Assembly (NCBI GenBank): GCA_025201865.1
Contig: MU602993.1
Coordinates: forward strand, 1-18,350
DNA length: 18,350 nt
Direction of reading: 5' to 3'
Source of the DNA: Ramicandelaber brevisporus
Lineage: Eukaryota > Kickxellomycota > Ramicandelaberales > Ramicandelaberaceae
In this document: positions 1 through 9,900 of the stretch, in pieces
How the letters are laid out: each line of letters begins with the position of its first letter
Position numbering within the stretch: position 1 is the first letter of the stretch
Program-made: the position numbers and the translations under genes
The notes under the pieces: generated by a model
The model's input: only the letters and a program-made list of their open reading frames with translations
Told to the model about the DNA's origin: nothing
Database searches by the model: none

Positions 1-481
1 GTGTTCTGGTGTTCTGGTGTTCTCGGTCGAGTGCAGGTGTGTTTATTTTCCGCGGGAGCTAGCGCGTGCGAGCAAGTGTGTGTGTGAGTGTGTGTGCTTG
101 TGTGAGTGTGAGTGAATGCGGATGAGAGTGAGCGAGCGAATGCGTGAGCCGAGTGCAACGTGTGTGTGTGAACAAGGCAGCCAAATCGACTCTGATTCGG
201 CTTCGTCAGAATGTGTCAACGTGCAAGCCCAGTAAACAACAGCAGGGAGACAGAAACATAGAGAGACATCGAGAGACATGCCGACGAATTAGCTAAATCT
301 GAATCAATTACTCCTTTTTTATACAATTGATCGTGTCCATTTTTACACCTATTTCCGCCCTCCTTGATTTCCTTACTAGTCTATAGTTCATCAAAAAGAG
401 AACTTCTGCAACTAAATGGGAAGCCTAACTCTTACTAGCTTACATTCAATAGTCATTTTTCTTTTGAATACTTATGAATAA
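1..481. other. Non-coding left flank with TG-rich tract and 3' flank of the mutase gene
   Basis: No convincing gene lies here. Positions 1-24 are three tandem copies of an 8-bp unit (gtgttctg, the last copy with one change). Positions 65-175 are a TG/GAG-rich simple tract. From about 300 to 481 the sequence turns AT-rich, as expected for the 3' untranslated region and terminator of the leftward mutase gene whose stop codon is at 482-484. I see no canonical AATAAA on the minus strand just after the stop. The TG-rich part resembles tracts in the two divergent promoters of this window, so it may be the promoter of a gene off the left edge; that is an inference. Confidence 0.5.
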
Positions 482-2800
482 TTATTTACTTGCCTTTGTT
501 AATTGATCAGAAAGCTTGTTGATGATATCCTGTGCTGCCACCGGAATCTTCGTGCCTGGTCCAAACACCTCTGCAACACCAGCCTTGTACAAGAAATCAT
601 AATCCTGTGCCGGAATGACACCGCCTGCAATGATCATCTTGTCCTCACTGCCCAGCTTGCGCAGCTCTTCAATCAGCTGTGGAATCAGCGTCTTGTGTCC
701 AGCAGCCTGCGACGACACACCAACTACGTGTACATCGGCATCAATGGCCTGGCGAGCAACTTCGGCAGGAGTTTGGAACAATGGGCCAATGTCGACATCG
801 AAGCCGAGATCAGAGAAGCCGGAGGCGATGACTTTGGCACCACGGTCGTGACCATCCTGGCCCATCTTGGCAACGAGCATACGCGGGCGACGACCAAAGC
901 GTTCAGAGAACTCAGCAGCCATTTGCAAAGTCTTATCAACATCGGAGGCATTGCCGTATTCAGACTTGTAAGCGCCGGAAACCATGCGGTTGGTTGGTTG
1001 ATGGCGGCCCCAAATCTTTTCGAGTGCAAACGAAATCTCACCAACTGTGCATCTGGCCCGAGCTGCCTTGATTGCGAGATCCAGCAGGTTGCCCTTGCCG
1101 CCCTTGGCGGACTCCGTCAATGCCTCGAGGCATGACTGAGCAACGGCAGGATCGCGCTTCTCACGAGCACTGTTGATGCGAGCAATTTGAGACTTGAGCA
1201 CAGTTGTGTTGTCAATTGCCAAAATATCGAGCGGCTCCTCCTTTGCGAGACGGTACTTGTTCACACCAACAATCGTCTCGAGCTGAGAATCAATGCGAGC
1301 CTGACGACGCGTGGCAGACTCTTCAATGCGCAGCTTTGGCATGCCGGTTGCAACAGCCTTGGCCATTCCACCCAGTTCCTCAACCTCTTCAACAATTGCG
1401 CGCGCTGACTTGTAAATGGCATCCGTCAAAGACTCCATCATGTACGAGCCCGCCCATGGATCCGCAACCTTGGTAATCATCGACTCTTCCTGCAGAATCA
1501 ACTGAGTGTTACGAGCAATGCGCGCAGAGAATGGCGTAGGCAAGCCGATAGCCTCGTCCAGCGCGTTCGTATGCAAAGATTGAGTGCCACCAAGGGTTGC
1601 AGCCATGGCTTCAATCGTGGTACGAATGACGTTGTTGTACGGATCCTGCTCAGTGAGCGACCAGCCCGATGTCTGACTGTGAGTGCGCAGCAGCAAACTC
1701 TTGGAGTTGGCCGGCTGGAACTTTTCCTTGACCAAGTGTGCCCACAGTCGGCGAGCCGCGCGCATCTTGGCAATCTCCATATAGAAGTTCATGCCAATTG
1801 CCCAGAAGAATGATAGACGCGGAGCGAATTGATCAACACTCATGCCGGCTTTAATACCGGTGCGAATGTACTCGATACCATCGGCAATGGTAAACGCCAT
1901 CTCCAGAACGTTATCGGCACCAGCTTCCTGCAAATGATAGCCCGAAATCGAGATGGAGTTGTACTTGGGCATGTTTGCGGCAGTGTATGCGAAAATGTCA
2001 CCAATGATGCGCATGGACTCATCAGGTGGATAGATGAACGTGTTACGCACCATGAACTCTTTGAGAATGTCGTTCTGGATCGTGCCGCTGAGCTCCTTTT
2101 GCTGCGCACCTTGCTCTTCAGCAGCAACAATGTACATGGCCAGGATGGGCAGCACTGCACCGTTCATTGTCATAGACACTGAGATTTTATTGAGCGGAAT
2201 GCCGTCAAACAAAATCTTCATGTCTTCGACAGAGTCAATGGCAACACCGGCCATGCCAACATCGCCAACGACACGCGGATGGTCCGAGTCGTAGCCGCGA
2301 TGCGTTGCCAGATCGAACGCAACACTCAATCCTTGCTGACCGGCCTTCAAGTTGTCGCGGTAGAAACGGTTACTCTCCTCGACGGTACTGAAACCGGCGT
2401 ACTGGCGAACTGTCCATGGCTTGGCGGTGTACATGGTTGCGTACGGGCCGCGCGTGAACGGGAACGCGCCAGGCAATTCGCACTCGCCAGCGAGGTTTGG
2501 ATTGGCGGTAAGCTCGGATTCAGAAGCAGTATCGAGCTTGGTGTACACGGGCTTCACGGTGATGCCCTCGGCAGTGTGCCAGAGAAGAGTGTCGGCCTCT
2601 TTGCCCTTGAGCTCCTTCTTGGCCATCTCGGCCCAGCGCGGGTGGATGGGCAGCTTTGGTTCCTGCTTGCCATTCGCTGACGCTGTGATTGGAGTGGCAA
2701 CAAACGTGCGCCGTGAAGATGCCCCAGCCACAAGACTCCGAGCCACAACCGCCGAACGCGAACCGACTGCTGCTGGTGAACGTCTCGCTAAAGCCAACAT
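482..2800 (-). CDS. MMUT: Methylmalonyl-CoA mutase, mitochondrial, adenosylcobalamin-dependent
   Basis: The enzyme interconverts (R)-methylmalonyl-CoA and succinyl-CoA in the mitochondrial matrix, the last step of propionate, odd-chain fatty acid and branched amino acid breakdown. The 772-residue length is close to the human enzyme (about 750). Residues 1-33 are rich in Arg, Ala and Ser and nearly free of acidic residues, a typical matrix-targeting peptide. Residues about 90-560 form the substrate-binding barrel, with TMNG (211-214), [10 protein letters not shown] (286-295), RTHSQTSGW (372-380), EQDPYNN (384-390) and ARNTQ (429-433). Residues about 637-770 are the B12-binding domain, with DGHDRG (649-654) supplying the lower-ligand His651, then SSQAAGH (696-702). 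I chose the ATG at 2798-2800 because it opens the leader and has a purine at -3; the open frame continues upstream to 3166 without an ATG, through pyrimidine-rich simple sequence. No intron or frameshift is visible. It is divergent to the acyl carrier protein gene. Confidence 0.97.
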   Translation of the reverse strand: MLALARRSPAAVGSRSAVVARSLVAGASSRRTFVATPITASANGKQEPKLPIHPRWAEMAKKELKGKEADTLLWHTAEGITVKPVYTKLDTASESELTANPNLAGECELPGAFPFTRGPYATMYTAKPWTVRQYAGFSTVEESNRFYRDNLKAGQQGLSVAFDLATHRGYDSDHPRVVGDVGMAGVAIDSVEDMKILFDGIPLNKISVSMTMNGAVLPILAMYIVAAEEQGAQQKELSGTIQNDILKEFMVRNTFIYPPDESMRIIGDIFAYTAANMPKYNSISISGYHLQEAGADNVLEMAFTIADGIEYIRTGIKAGMSVDQFAPRLSFFWAIGMNFYMEIAKMRAARRLWAHLVKEKFQPANSKSLLLRTHSQTSGWSLTEQDPYNNVIRTTIEAMAATLGGTQSLHTNALDEAIGLPTPFSARIARNTQLILQEESMITKVADPWAGSYMMESLTDAIYKSARAIVEEVEELGGMAKAVATGMPKLRIEESATRRQARIDSQLETIVGVNKYRLAKEEPLDILAIDNTTVLKSQIARINSAREKRDPAVAQSCLEALTESAKGGKGNLLDLAIKAARARCTVGEISFALEKIWGRHQPTNRMVSGAYKSEYGNASDVDKTLQMAAEFSERFGRRPRMLVAKMGQDGHDRGAKVIASGFSDLGFDVDIGPLFQTPAEVARQAIDADVHVVGVSSQAAGHKTLIPQLIEELRKLGSEDKMIIAGGVIPAQDYDFLYKAGVAEVFGPGTKIPVAAQDIINKLSDQLTKASK

Positions 2801-2820
2801 GTCCTTTTTGAGGGAGAAAT

Positions 2821-2892
2821 GAAGAGAAGAGAATAGAATAGAGTGGAATAGAGTGGAGTGGAGTAAGTAGAGCAGGATAGAGCAGAATAGAG
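2821..2892. repeat. Degenerate pentamer repeat (gaata/gagtg type)
   Basis: About 70 bp of repeating five-base units such as gaata, gagtg and gagca, starting 20 bp upstream of the mutase ATG. In the mutase transcript it reads as a CT-rich leader. It is probably 5' untranslated sequence or an initiator region. Confidence 0.7.
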
Positions 2893-2956
2893 GTTGTATC
2901 CTGGTCTGGTTCAGCTGCAGAACGTGGGAGCCGAAATGAAGTATCACGCGAGCCTC

Positions 2957-2995
2957 GTTTTTCTTTCTTTCTTTCTGTCTGTCTGTCTTTCTGTC
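2957..2995. repeat. TTTC/TCTG tetranucleotide microsatellite
   Basis: A run of tttc units passes into tctg units within the mutase/acyl carrier protein promoter. It is a plausible length-polymorphic marker. No function can be read from it. Confidence 0.85.
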
Positions 2996-3386
2996 GCAAC
3001 GAGTGGGTAAGGTAGCCGAATCTCTTGTCCGCCTTTGTTCGCCGCGGACCAACCAGCCGAAGTCTCGCTCGCTCTTGCCCACCACCACTGCCCGAAACAC
3101 GCACAAAAAGTCCGTTGTTCGCCAGCCAGAAAGTTTGGCAGCAAAAAAAAAAAATTTCGGTTGCAAATATCAACCAAGCTTTGTGAGCGTTTGTGTGTGC
3201 TTTTGTGTGGTGTGCGGTGTGTATCGCCGCTTGCCCCGTTGTCGTCGTCGCCAACCGCGTTTGGCTCCGCGATCGGCATTTTGCACATACAAAATCAACC
3301 TCCATCGAAAAAGAATCTTGTTGATCGGCTCGTTCCCTCGCTCGCTAACAATACCAACACTAACAACACTAACAACAACAACAGAT

Positions 3387-3782
3387 ATGCTGTCTCGTGT
3401 CGCTGCTCAGCTCTTCCGCAACTCGGCCCGCCGCGCCGTCATCACCCCACGCTACACTCTCACCGCTCTGCCACGGCAGTTGGCGGGTTCGATCTCTGTT
3501 GCCCCAGTCCGTTTCTACAGCGCTGGCGGCCCACCACAAAAGGAGGAGATCACCAAGCGTATCCTGGAAGTGCTGAAGGGTTTCGAGAAGGTTGATCAGG
3601 CCAAGCTCAGCGCGACTGCGACTTTCACTGGTGACCTGAAGCTGGACTCGCTCGACACCGTTGAGGTTGTTTTGGCAATCGAGGAGGAGTTCTCCATCGA
3701 GATTCCAGACTTTGATGCTGATAACATTAAGAGCGTTGGAGACGCCGTCACCTACATTGGCAACCGTCAGGATGCTTACTAA
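3387..3782 (+). CDS. NDUFAB1: Mitochondrial acyl carrier protein (type II fatty acid synthesis; complex I subunit)
   Basis: A 131-residue protein. Residues 1 to about 44 are Arg-rich with hydrophobic and hydroxylated residues and no acidic residue, ending in RFYSAGG: a matrix-targeting peptide. From about residue 53 the mature part is a complete four-helix acyl carrier domain with the DSLD motif at 87-90; Ser88 is the expected 4'-phosphopantetheine attachment site. EEEFSIEIPD (99-108) is the usual acidic helix after it. In this family the protein carries growing acyl chains in mitochondrial type II fatty acid synthesis, supplies octanoate for lipoate, and in many eukaryotes is also bound to complex I and to LYR proteins. 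The ATG at 3387 follows a CAA-rich leader; the frame is open upstream to 3003, but with low-complexity sequence and no natural protein start. No intron is visible. Confidence 0.96.
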   Translation: MLSRVAAQLFRNSARRAVITPRYTLTALPRQLAGSISVAPVRFYSAGGPPQKEEITKRILEVLKGFEKVDQAKLSATATFTGDLKLDSLDTVEVVLAIEEEFSIEIPDFDADNIKSVGDAVTYIGNRQDAY

Positions 3783-3910
3783 AATGAGCACATTCTTTCT
3801 TTTCATTTCTTTACTTTTACTTTTTTAAAAGGAATATATAAACTATAATTGAAAGTAATGTAGATTCTTCTTCTTCAAAAACAGTGTATACCAACGGATC
3901 TACGAGTGGT
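3783..3910. terminator. Convergent 3' spacer between acyl carrier protein and ATM genes
   Basis: Only 128 bp separate the two convergent stop codons. The spacer is AT-rich: on the plus strand a T-rich run (about 3794-3826) is followed by tttttaaaaggaatatata and further A/T sequence. Both transcripts must end within it or overlap. No exact AATAAA is present on the plus strand; the AATATA at 3833 could serve as a variant signal. This reading is from position and composition only. Confidence 0.5.
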
Positions 3911-6900
3911 TTAGAGATAAGGCTGCCAGCCGTGGTACATACGCGCCAAGATGCTTGGACTGGATGCCATGACAATCAAGTCATTAACTTGAGATTGCAC
4001 TGACAAATCCGCAGCTAATTTTCTTTGAATGTTAACCAGTGCTCTTTCAGCTTCTCGATTTGATTCCTGCATTTGCATCTGCATTTGCTGCTGCAGACCT
4101 TGTTGTATACCTTGCTGCAGGATTTGGTCGCTATCAGTTTGCACAAGAGTTCGGCCAGTTGAAGAACGAGCTGATCTTCCGCCACGGTTTCTCATCTCGG
4201 CAATCAGTGCTGCATCTCCATCTTCGCCACCACCGTCCAGCATTGCCAATGCATCGGCCGCATCCTCTGCATCAACATCGCCTCTCATTCTCACTTTCCG
4301 GCTCTTGGTTGGCGACAGCGTCCATTGATACAATGGGTCAAACTTGAGCACATCCAAAATTGTAACAACAACCTGCGCGCACTCTCTCAGTCGAGCCAGT
4401 GTCTCTTCACAGCATTTGCGGAACACTCCCTCAACACCGCTGATTCCCATCCCATCAACAACATCGCGAGTCAAGCGGAATGGCACCAGCTCCGGCGTGG
4501 GCAGCAGCTTGCCATTGTCAAACGCAATACCCAAGTCAATGTGAACAACTTCGGCGGTGCGATTGTCAATCAGAATGTTCTGAGCGTGGCGATCTCCAAT
4601 GCCCAGAATATGGCCAATCACGCTACTAACGGCCACGCTGCGACTATAAGTCAAGCGACGAACATACCAGTCGTCCGGAGCTGGGAAGTTCTCGAGGAAG
4701 AAGAAACGCATGACTGGGTGCAAGCGAGATGTAACCCGATTGTAGACGGCCAGTTTGGACTCGGGAGTGGAGTTGGTGCGGGAGAGCTCGGTGGCTATCA
4801 TGCGACGTGCCTCTTGGACCTGCAAATCCTTGGGATAGAATCTGGCGTGAGCGCTCTGCAAGTACTCGCCAATGGGCTGAGTATTGTCGACCCATTGAAG
4901 CACACCGGTTTGGCGAGTCAGTGGCACAACCTTGTACGTGCGAATGCGCAGAGAGCGTGAGCGAGTGGCGCGGCTCTCAGATAGCAGTGAATTGGCCAGG
5001 CCAAACAACTGCTCAATGACAGCGTCTTGTCTCAAGTCATCATTGCTCTTGACGAGTTGAGTATGTCGCACGCCATCGCTGCCAAGCATCTTGACCACCT
5101 TGGGCATGTTGATGCCATGAACAACCTTGAACGATGGCTCCACGCTCGCAATGTACACCAGTCCACCGGGAGCAGACGACGCCTCGTACTTGCACAGTGG
5201 ATCCGGTGTGATATCCAGCGTGATTATTGGAGTGACACCGCTGTTCTGCATGGCCACAAACTTGCTGTCGCTCGGGAACTGCAGCGGCTGGCTGGGATTT
5301 GGCCGATTCTTTGGATCAATTTTGAACATTGCCAGAGTCACATACGCAGCATGCATATCGCGCAAGTTTACAATTCTACCGTGCAGATGGTTGGCTTCGT
5401 TTACAACGATTCGAACGATATCCAGAGCAACGTTGCCACGCTTCACATCAGACTCAAACTCAATCTTGAGAGACATATTGTTGGAGGAGTTGCGACGCAT
5501 TTGAGCCTGCGCTGCCGATCCTTGGCTGCTGAGCGTGAACAGCATTGGCGAAATGTGGAATGGATGGTCTTTGCACATTTGTGTCACAAGGCGGCGCAGC
5601 ACCGCTTCAAACTTGGGAGGGCCGCTGTTCAGCCGAGCACAAAGTTGATAAGCTAACGGTAAGAAACGAATTGATGCAGTTGGCAGCGTGCCCTGTTCAA
5701 CAATATCGGTCAGAGCATCGGACGTTGGATGAGCCAGCCACAGCGCCATTGCTCTGAACAAACATTTGCGCTGCTGCTCAGGATTCGATGAAGCACCAAG
5801 TCCACGCAAATACAGCCGAACAGCAGTCATCAAATACTCGCGTCTGGCTGAGACGGTTTCACGGAGCTCCTTGCGATCCTGGGCCAGTTGCGACTCGAGA
5901 CGCTGCTGCTGTCTCTGCAACACCTTGGCAGTGCTGCCATGCGGGTTTGTGACAGTGGCCAAAATGGTACCACAGGCCTGCAACTCGTCAGCCTTGTGGG
6001 ATATCAGCTCGCGCAGCATATTCTCTTCTTCAGACTTGGTGCCATCGCCATATTGCTCGTCAGCATACGCAGCGGCGTCACAGTAGATACCGGCGCCATG
6101 GGCCATCTTGGAGCTGCGCTCCAGCATTTCAGTGGCGGGCACGAGATACGACGAGATGATTTCAGCCGGGCGTTCTGACTTTGTATGCGCAACCCACAAT
6201 CCAAGCTGAACACGAGCCTTAGCAGCGTGCAGCTGAGCCATTGACCAGAACTCGTTCTTGGCGGCGAAAATGGAAGCGCCTTCGTCGCGGCCGAGCATAT
6301 TGGCATTACTGCCATCAAATGCATTTAGCAGCGTTGATAGCTGATCGTTCAGGTCATTTACCATGCGTGTCGCAATGTGCCGTTCGCCACGCTGCCAGAA
6401 CATGCGAGCTTCACCAGTGACCAGCTGGCATGCTCGCTCAAACTGCTTCAAATCACGACGCACAGTCTCTTCCGATGATATAGCCAGCATTGAGTTTGGA
6501 ATGGCTGCAATTCGAGAAGCAGTGTGAGCCTTGGCGGCATACAATGTGTTGGCAGCGACTTGAAGGTGACCGTTCTCGAGAGCGAAACCTGAATGAGCCA
6601 ACCGAATGTCAACCAAGTGGCCACGGATAACCTTGATGGATTTGTGCAAATAGCTGGTTGCAACTGCAGGTAATGAATCGAAGTGAGATCCAGCATTGTT
6701 TGTCACGGTGAGTGTTTGCTGTTCGAGCTGACGATGGATAGGATCAGCAATGTGTAACAGCTGCTCAAGTGCAATCGAACGCAGGTTAAGCAATGAGTAA
6801 ATCTCATCGACATCCAATCCACCAGCCTGGGAGGTAGCAGATGACGACACTGGCTGGGTACGCTCCCAGCGATCAAGAACATTACCAACGTTAGCAAACA

Positions 6901-9900
6901 TTTGTTTACAAGTACGCATGCTGTCATCGGTGCTATTCATCACAGTAGCAGCTGCATCTGTGTCTGGTACTACTGTAGCCAGTTTGCAGAGACTATCAAT
7001 GTGTTCAACCAGGTCGGTCAAATCACCTAGACCAAGCACGCCAAGTGATGCAGGTAGCGAGTTTCTGTGCGACCTCGGAGACGATACAGTGTCTGAGGTG
7101 GATGTAGCCAGCTTGGAGAGCTGCTGGATTGAGGATGCAAGCTGCTGAGACAAGTCTGGTGTGAATCGCATGGTAGAATGCACTCGCTTTAAGCTGGAGA
7201 AAATATGACTGTCGACTGAGCTCGATGATGAAGACGACGATGATATTGAAGCATCCCAAAGCTGCAGTCGCCAAGCTGCCTCAAACTGGAGTCCATTGCC
7301 ATTGTCATTTCCTTTACTATTGCCAGTACCAGTATCACCACCAGAGACAACACTAATTGGATTAGCAAATGTAGAATCTGCCCAATGTTGCCCACTTGCA
7401 AAGTATGTGCGAGCAGCAGAGTCCATTCCCAAGCGCATCATTGACAAAATCTCAGATACACTTACTGAACTGCGTCCGGCGGCAACCTGGCCAAGTTCAT
7501 TGAGCTCGGCGGCCGAGTGGCGGATGGCTTCGCGCAGTTGCATGTCTGCCTCCCAGTTCTGCTCATGGGTGAACTTGCTCAACAAACTCTCCGGGTCCAA
7601 TGGAACATCCACAGAGTAGAATGCATCAGGGTCACTCAAACCGGTGTAAATCTTGCGCAGTAGCTGTAGCTTATCAGCACCAATATCTATCAGTCGAGGA
7701 GCAGCTGTGACAGGCGAAGTGTTGGCGGCGGTCGAGTTAGTACCGGATGCCGGAGTATTACCGCGTGAAGATGTCTGGGAACGAGAAGTTGAGCGACGAC
7801 CAGAGGGCTCAGAAGAGGATCCGAGTAATATGGACGAGTCACGCTCATAATCAATCCACAGTTCAGCAAAGAACAAAGCCGTCTGAGCATCGCCAAGTTT
7901 GAGAGCGGCTTGAGCGACTTGGCCATAGTTGACATCAAGCCAGCCATCGTAGAAGTTCGGCGAGAGGCTGCGCTCGTGAGCATGGCGACGTACATACGTG
8001 ATGATGTCAATGACAGTGCGCGCTGAAAACGCCTTGAGCGACGACAGTGGTGATGATGGCGTGGAAACAGCGGTAGCACTATCTTGATTGTCATCGGAGA
8101 ACTCTTGCAAGACTCTTGTCAGCTCACTTGAAATGATATCCTTGCATGATGCACTACCAACTGCAGCACTTGAAAATGTGATTTGACTGGGCAGAGATAC
8201 AAGGTATCGATGGACCAGCTTAGGCAGCAGGATGCGAGCAGTATCAGAATCAACTGCAAGAATGCTACGCAGAGCACCAGCGATGTCGCCTTCACTTTCA
8301 GCACTTCGCTGTGGTGTGCCATCGCTGGATGGCAAGAGAAGAAGTGAGGTTGCGGCCTTCGATAGCCATTCACCAGCATCACCCAGCGCAGATGTGCTCC
8401 ATGAACCACGCATACTGTTTATGTAGCCATCAATAGCAGCATCATCAAAGTTGGCCATGGCAGACGCACGATTGTTGCGCCGCTGATTCCCAATGAATGA
8501 CTTCAAGTCGTCTTGAACACTCTCACCAAGCTGTTCGTAAGACGCCTTGCCTAATGAAGTGGCAAGGATTGTGCGCAGTGCAGAGACCGTGACACCAAGC
8601 AACTTAACTCGACTAATATTGTCACTGTTTGCCACATTGAGACCCATGTAACGCTGATGCAGGCATTCCAAGATTGTATTCAGCAAATTGCCCTCAACAT
8701 CGGCTGGGCCAAGCTGCACTTGCTCTTCTTCAGTTAGCTGGTTGGATGCAGAGTCAGTTGCCTTTCGCTTGATCATTAGCTCAGTCTCGGCAGTATCGTG
8801 TTTTGAAGTGTGCAGCGAGATACCACTCATATCATGTAACTCAGCCAGCAGTCGATAGATTGATCTCGTAGTGGACACATCCATAGCCGTGACATTACCC
8901 AAAGCAACCAAACACTCATACATCACCTTCTTCACGTACTGTGTCTCCAGACAGTGACCATAGCCGTCTCCACTATCCAATTTTTCAGTAGATGTAAACA
9001 TGCTCCGCAGAACTTCGTTTGACAGCACACTGTAGTTGAGGAAGATGGCAAACCGTTCAGGATGTTTACTGGCAGCCAGAGCCGGAAGCCTCTCGAGTGC
9101 GACGGTGCTGATTGGCCAGCTAGATATATGCCACTGTGCCAAACCATTTGGTACCACTGAACTGCCAAACTGATTATCGAGGATAGCAGAGATTGCATCA
9201 TCAAATGGAACGCCACTAACAAATGGATACAACGTGGAGATGACAGCATCACGGGGCAGAGCATTTGCAGTAGAATACAGAATCAATGCACCGACAACTT
9301 CTGCCCGAGACCGCGCTCTAAGAACTGACGATGGACTTGGGGAATTGCAATTACTCGATGCTGTAGCCGATATGATGGTCGATATGAGTCGAATAATGGA
9401 ACGTTGATGCTTGGCGAGGCTGTTTTCGTTCATATTCACTCCAATAATGTAGAGCGCGATTGCAGCTACATCAGCAAAGAGGCGGTCGTCGGTGGTACCA
9501 ATAAACTCATTCACAGCTGCTAATGTCGCCGTTACGATATACTGGTCAGATGTCAGCACATGCTGTGGAGCAATGGCCAGAAGTAGCAGAGCCAGTCTCA
9601 AGTAGCGACGTTTTGTGTGGATCAAAACAGCGTCAACAGCCTGTTCGTACAACTTTTGGAGCAATCTTTGGAGTAACCGTGTGTCTGAGAGTTTCTCGCC
9701 AAGCACATGCAGCAGTAGCTGAGCTTGCTGCTGTTGAGAATGAGCTTGACTGCCACCACCATGAATGCTCGTGTAAATGGCATAGGCAATGGCATCTACA
9801 CCGTACGGTAGAATCCAGCCGCCATCCAGTCCACAATTATTGGCATCTTGACGAAGACCAGTATAGGCAGTTGCCAGAACAGAGTCAATAATTGCTGATG

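Larger units (their letters stand above)
2801..3386. promoter_or_regulatory. Divergent promoter region between mutase and acyl carrier protein genes
   Basis: This 586-bp spacer separates two genes transcribed away from each other, so it must hold both promoters. On the mutase side, 2821-2892 is a purine-rich tract on the plus strand (a CT-rich leader in the mutase transcript), followed by a tetranucleotide microsatellite. The middle has a run of 12 A (3143-3154), of the poly(dA:dT) type that tends to exclude nucleosomes. A TG-rich stretch follows at 3179-3224. On the acyl carrier protein side, 3346-3385 is a CAA-rich, unstructured 5' leader ending at the ATG. I see no consensus TATA box. The regulatory role follows from gene orientation. 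Confidence 0.7.

Noticed and set aside
43-279. Minus-strand frame of 78 codons rich in His/Ser/Thr
   Set aside because: It is a direct translation of the TG-rich simple tract (CA on the minus strand), not a protein-like sequence.
503-2680. Several long plus-strand open frames (up to 210 codons) opposite the mutase
   Set aside because: They lie antisense to a strongly conserved enzyme and their products have no recognisable motif; the codon bias of the mutase explains them.
2801-3166. Upstream extension of the mutase frame giving a protein 122 residues longer
   Set aside because: The extension has no ATG start, is Leu/Phe/Ser low-complexity from the CT-rich repeat, and would place the matrix-targeting leader in the interior.
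3003-3386. Upstream extension of the acyl carrier protein frame
   Set aside because: It encodes Cys/Arg/Lys low-complexity sequence through promoter repeats; the targeting leader begins naturally at the ATG at 3387.
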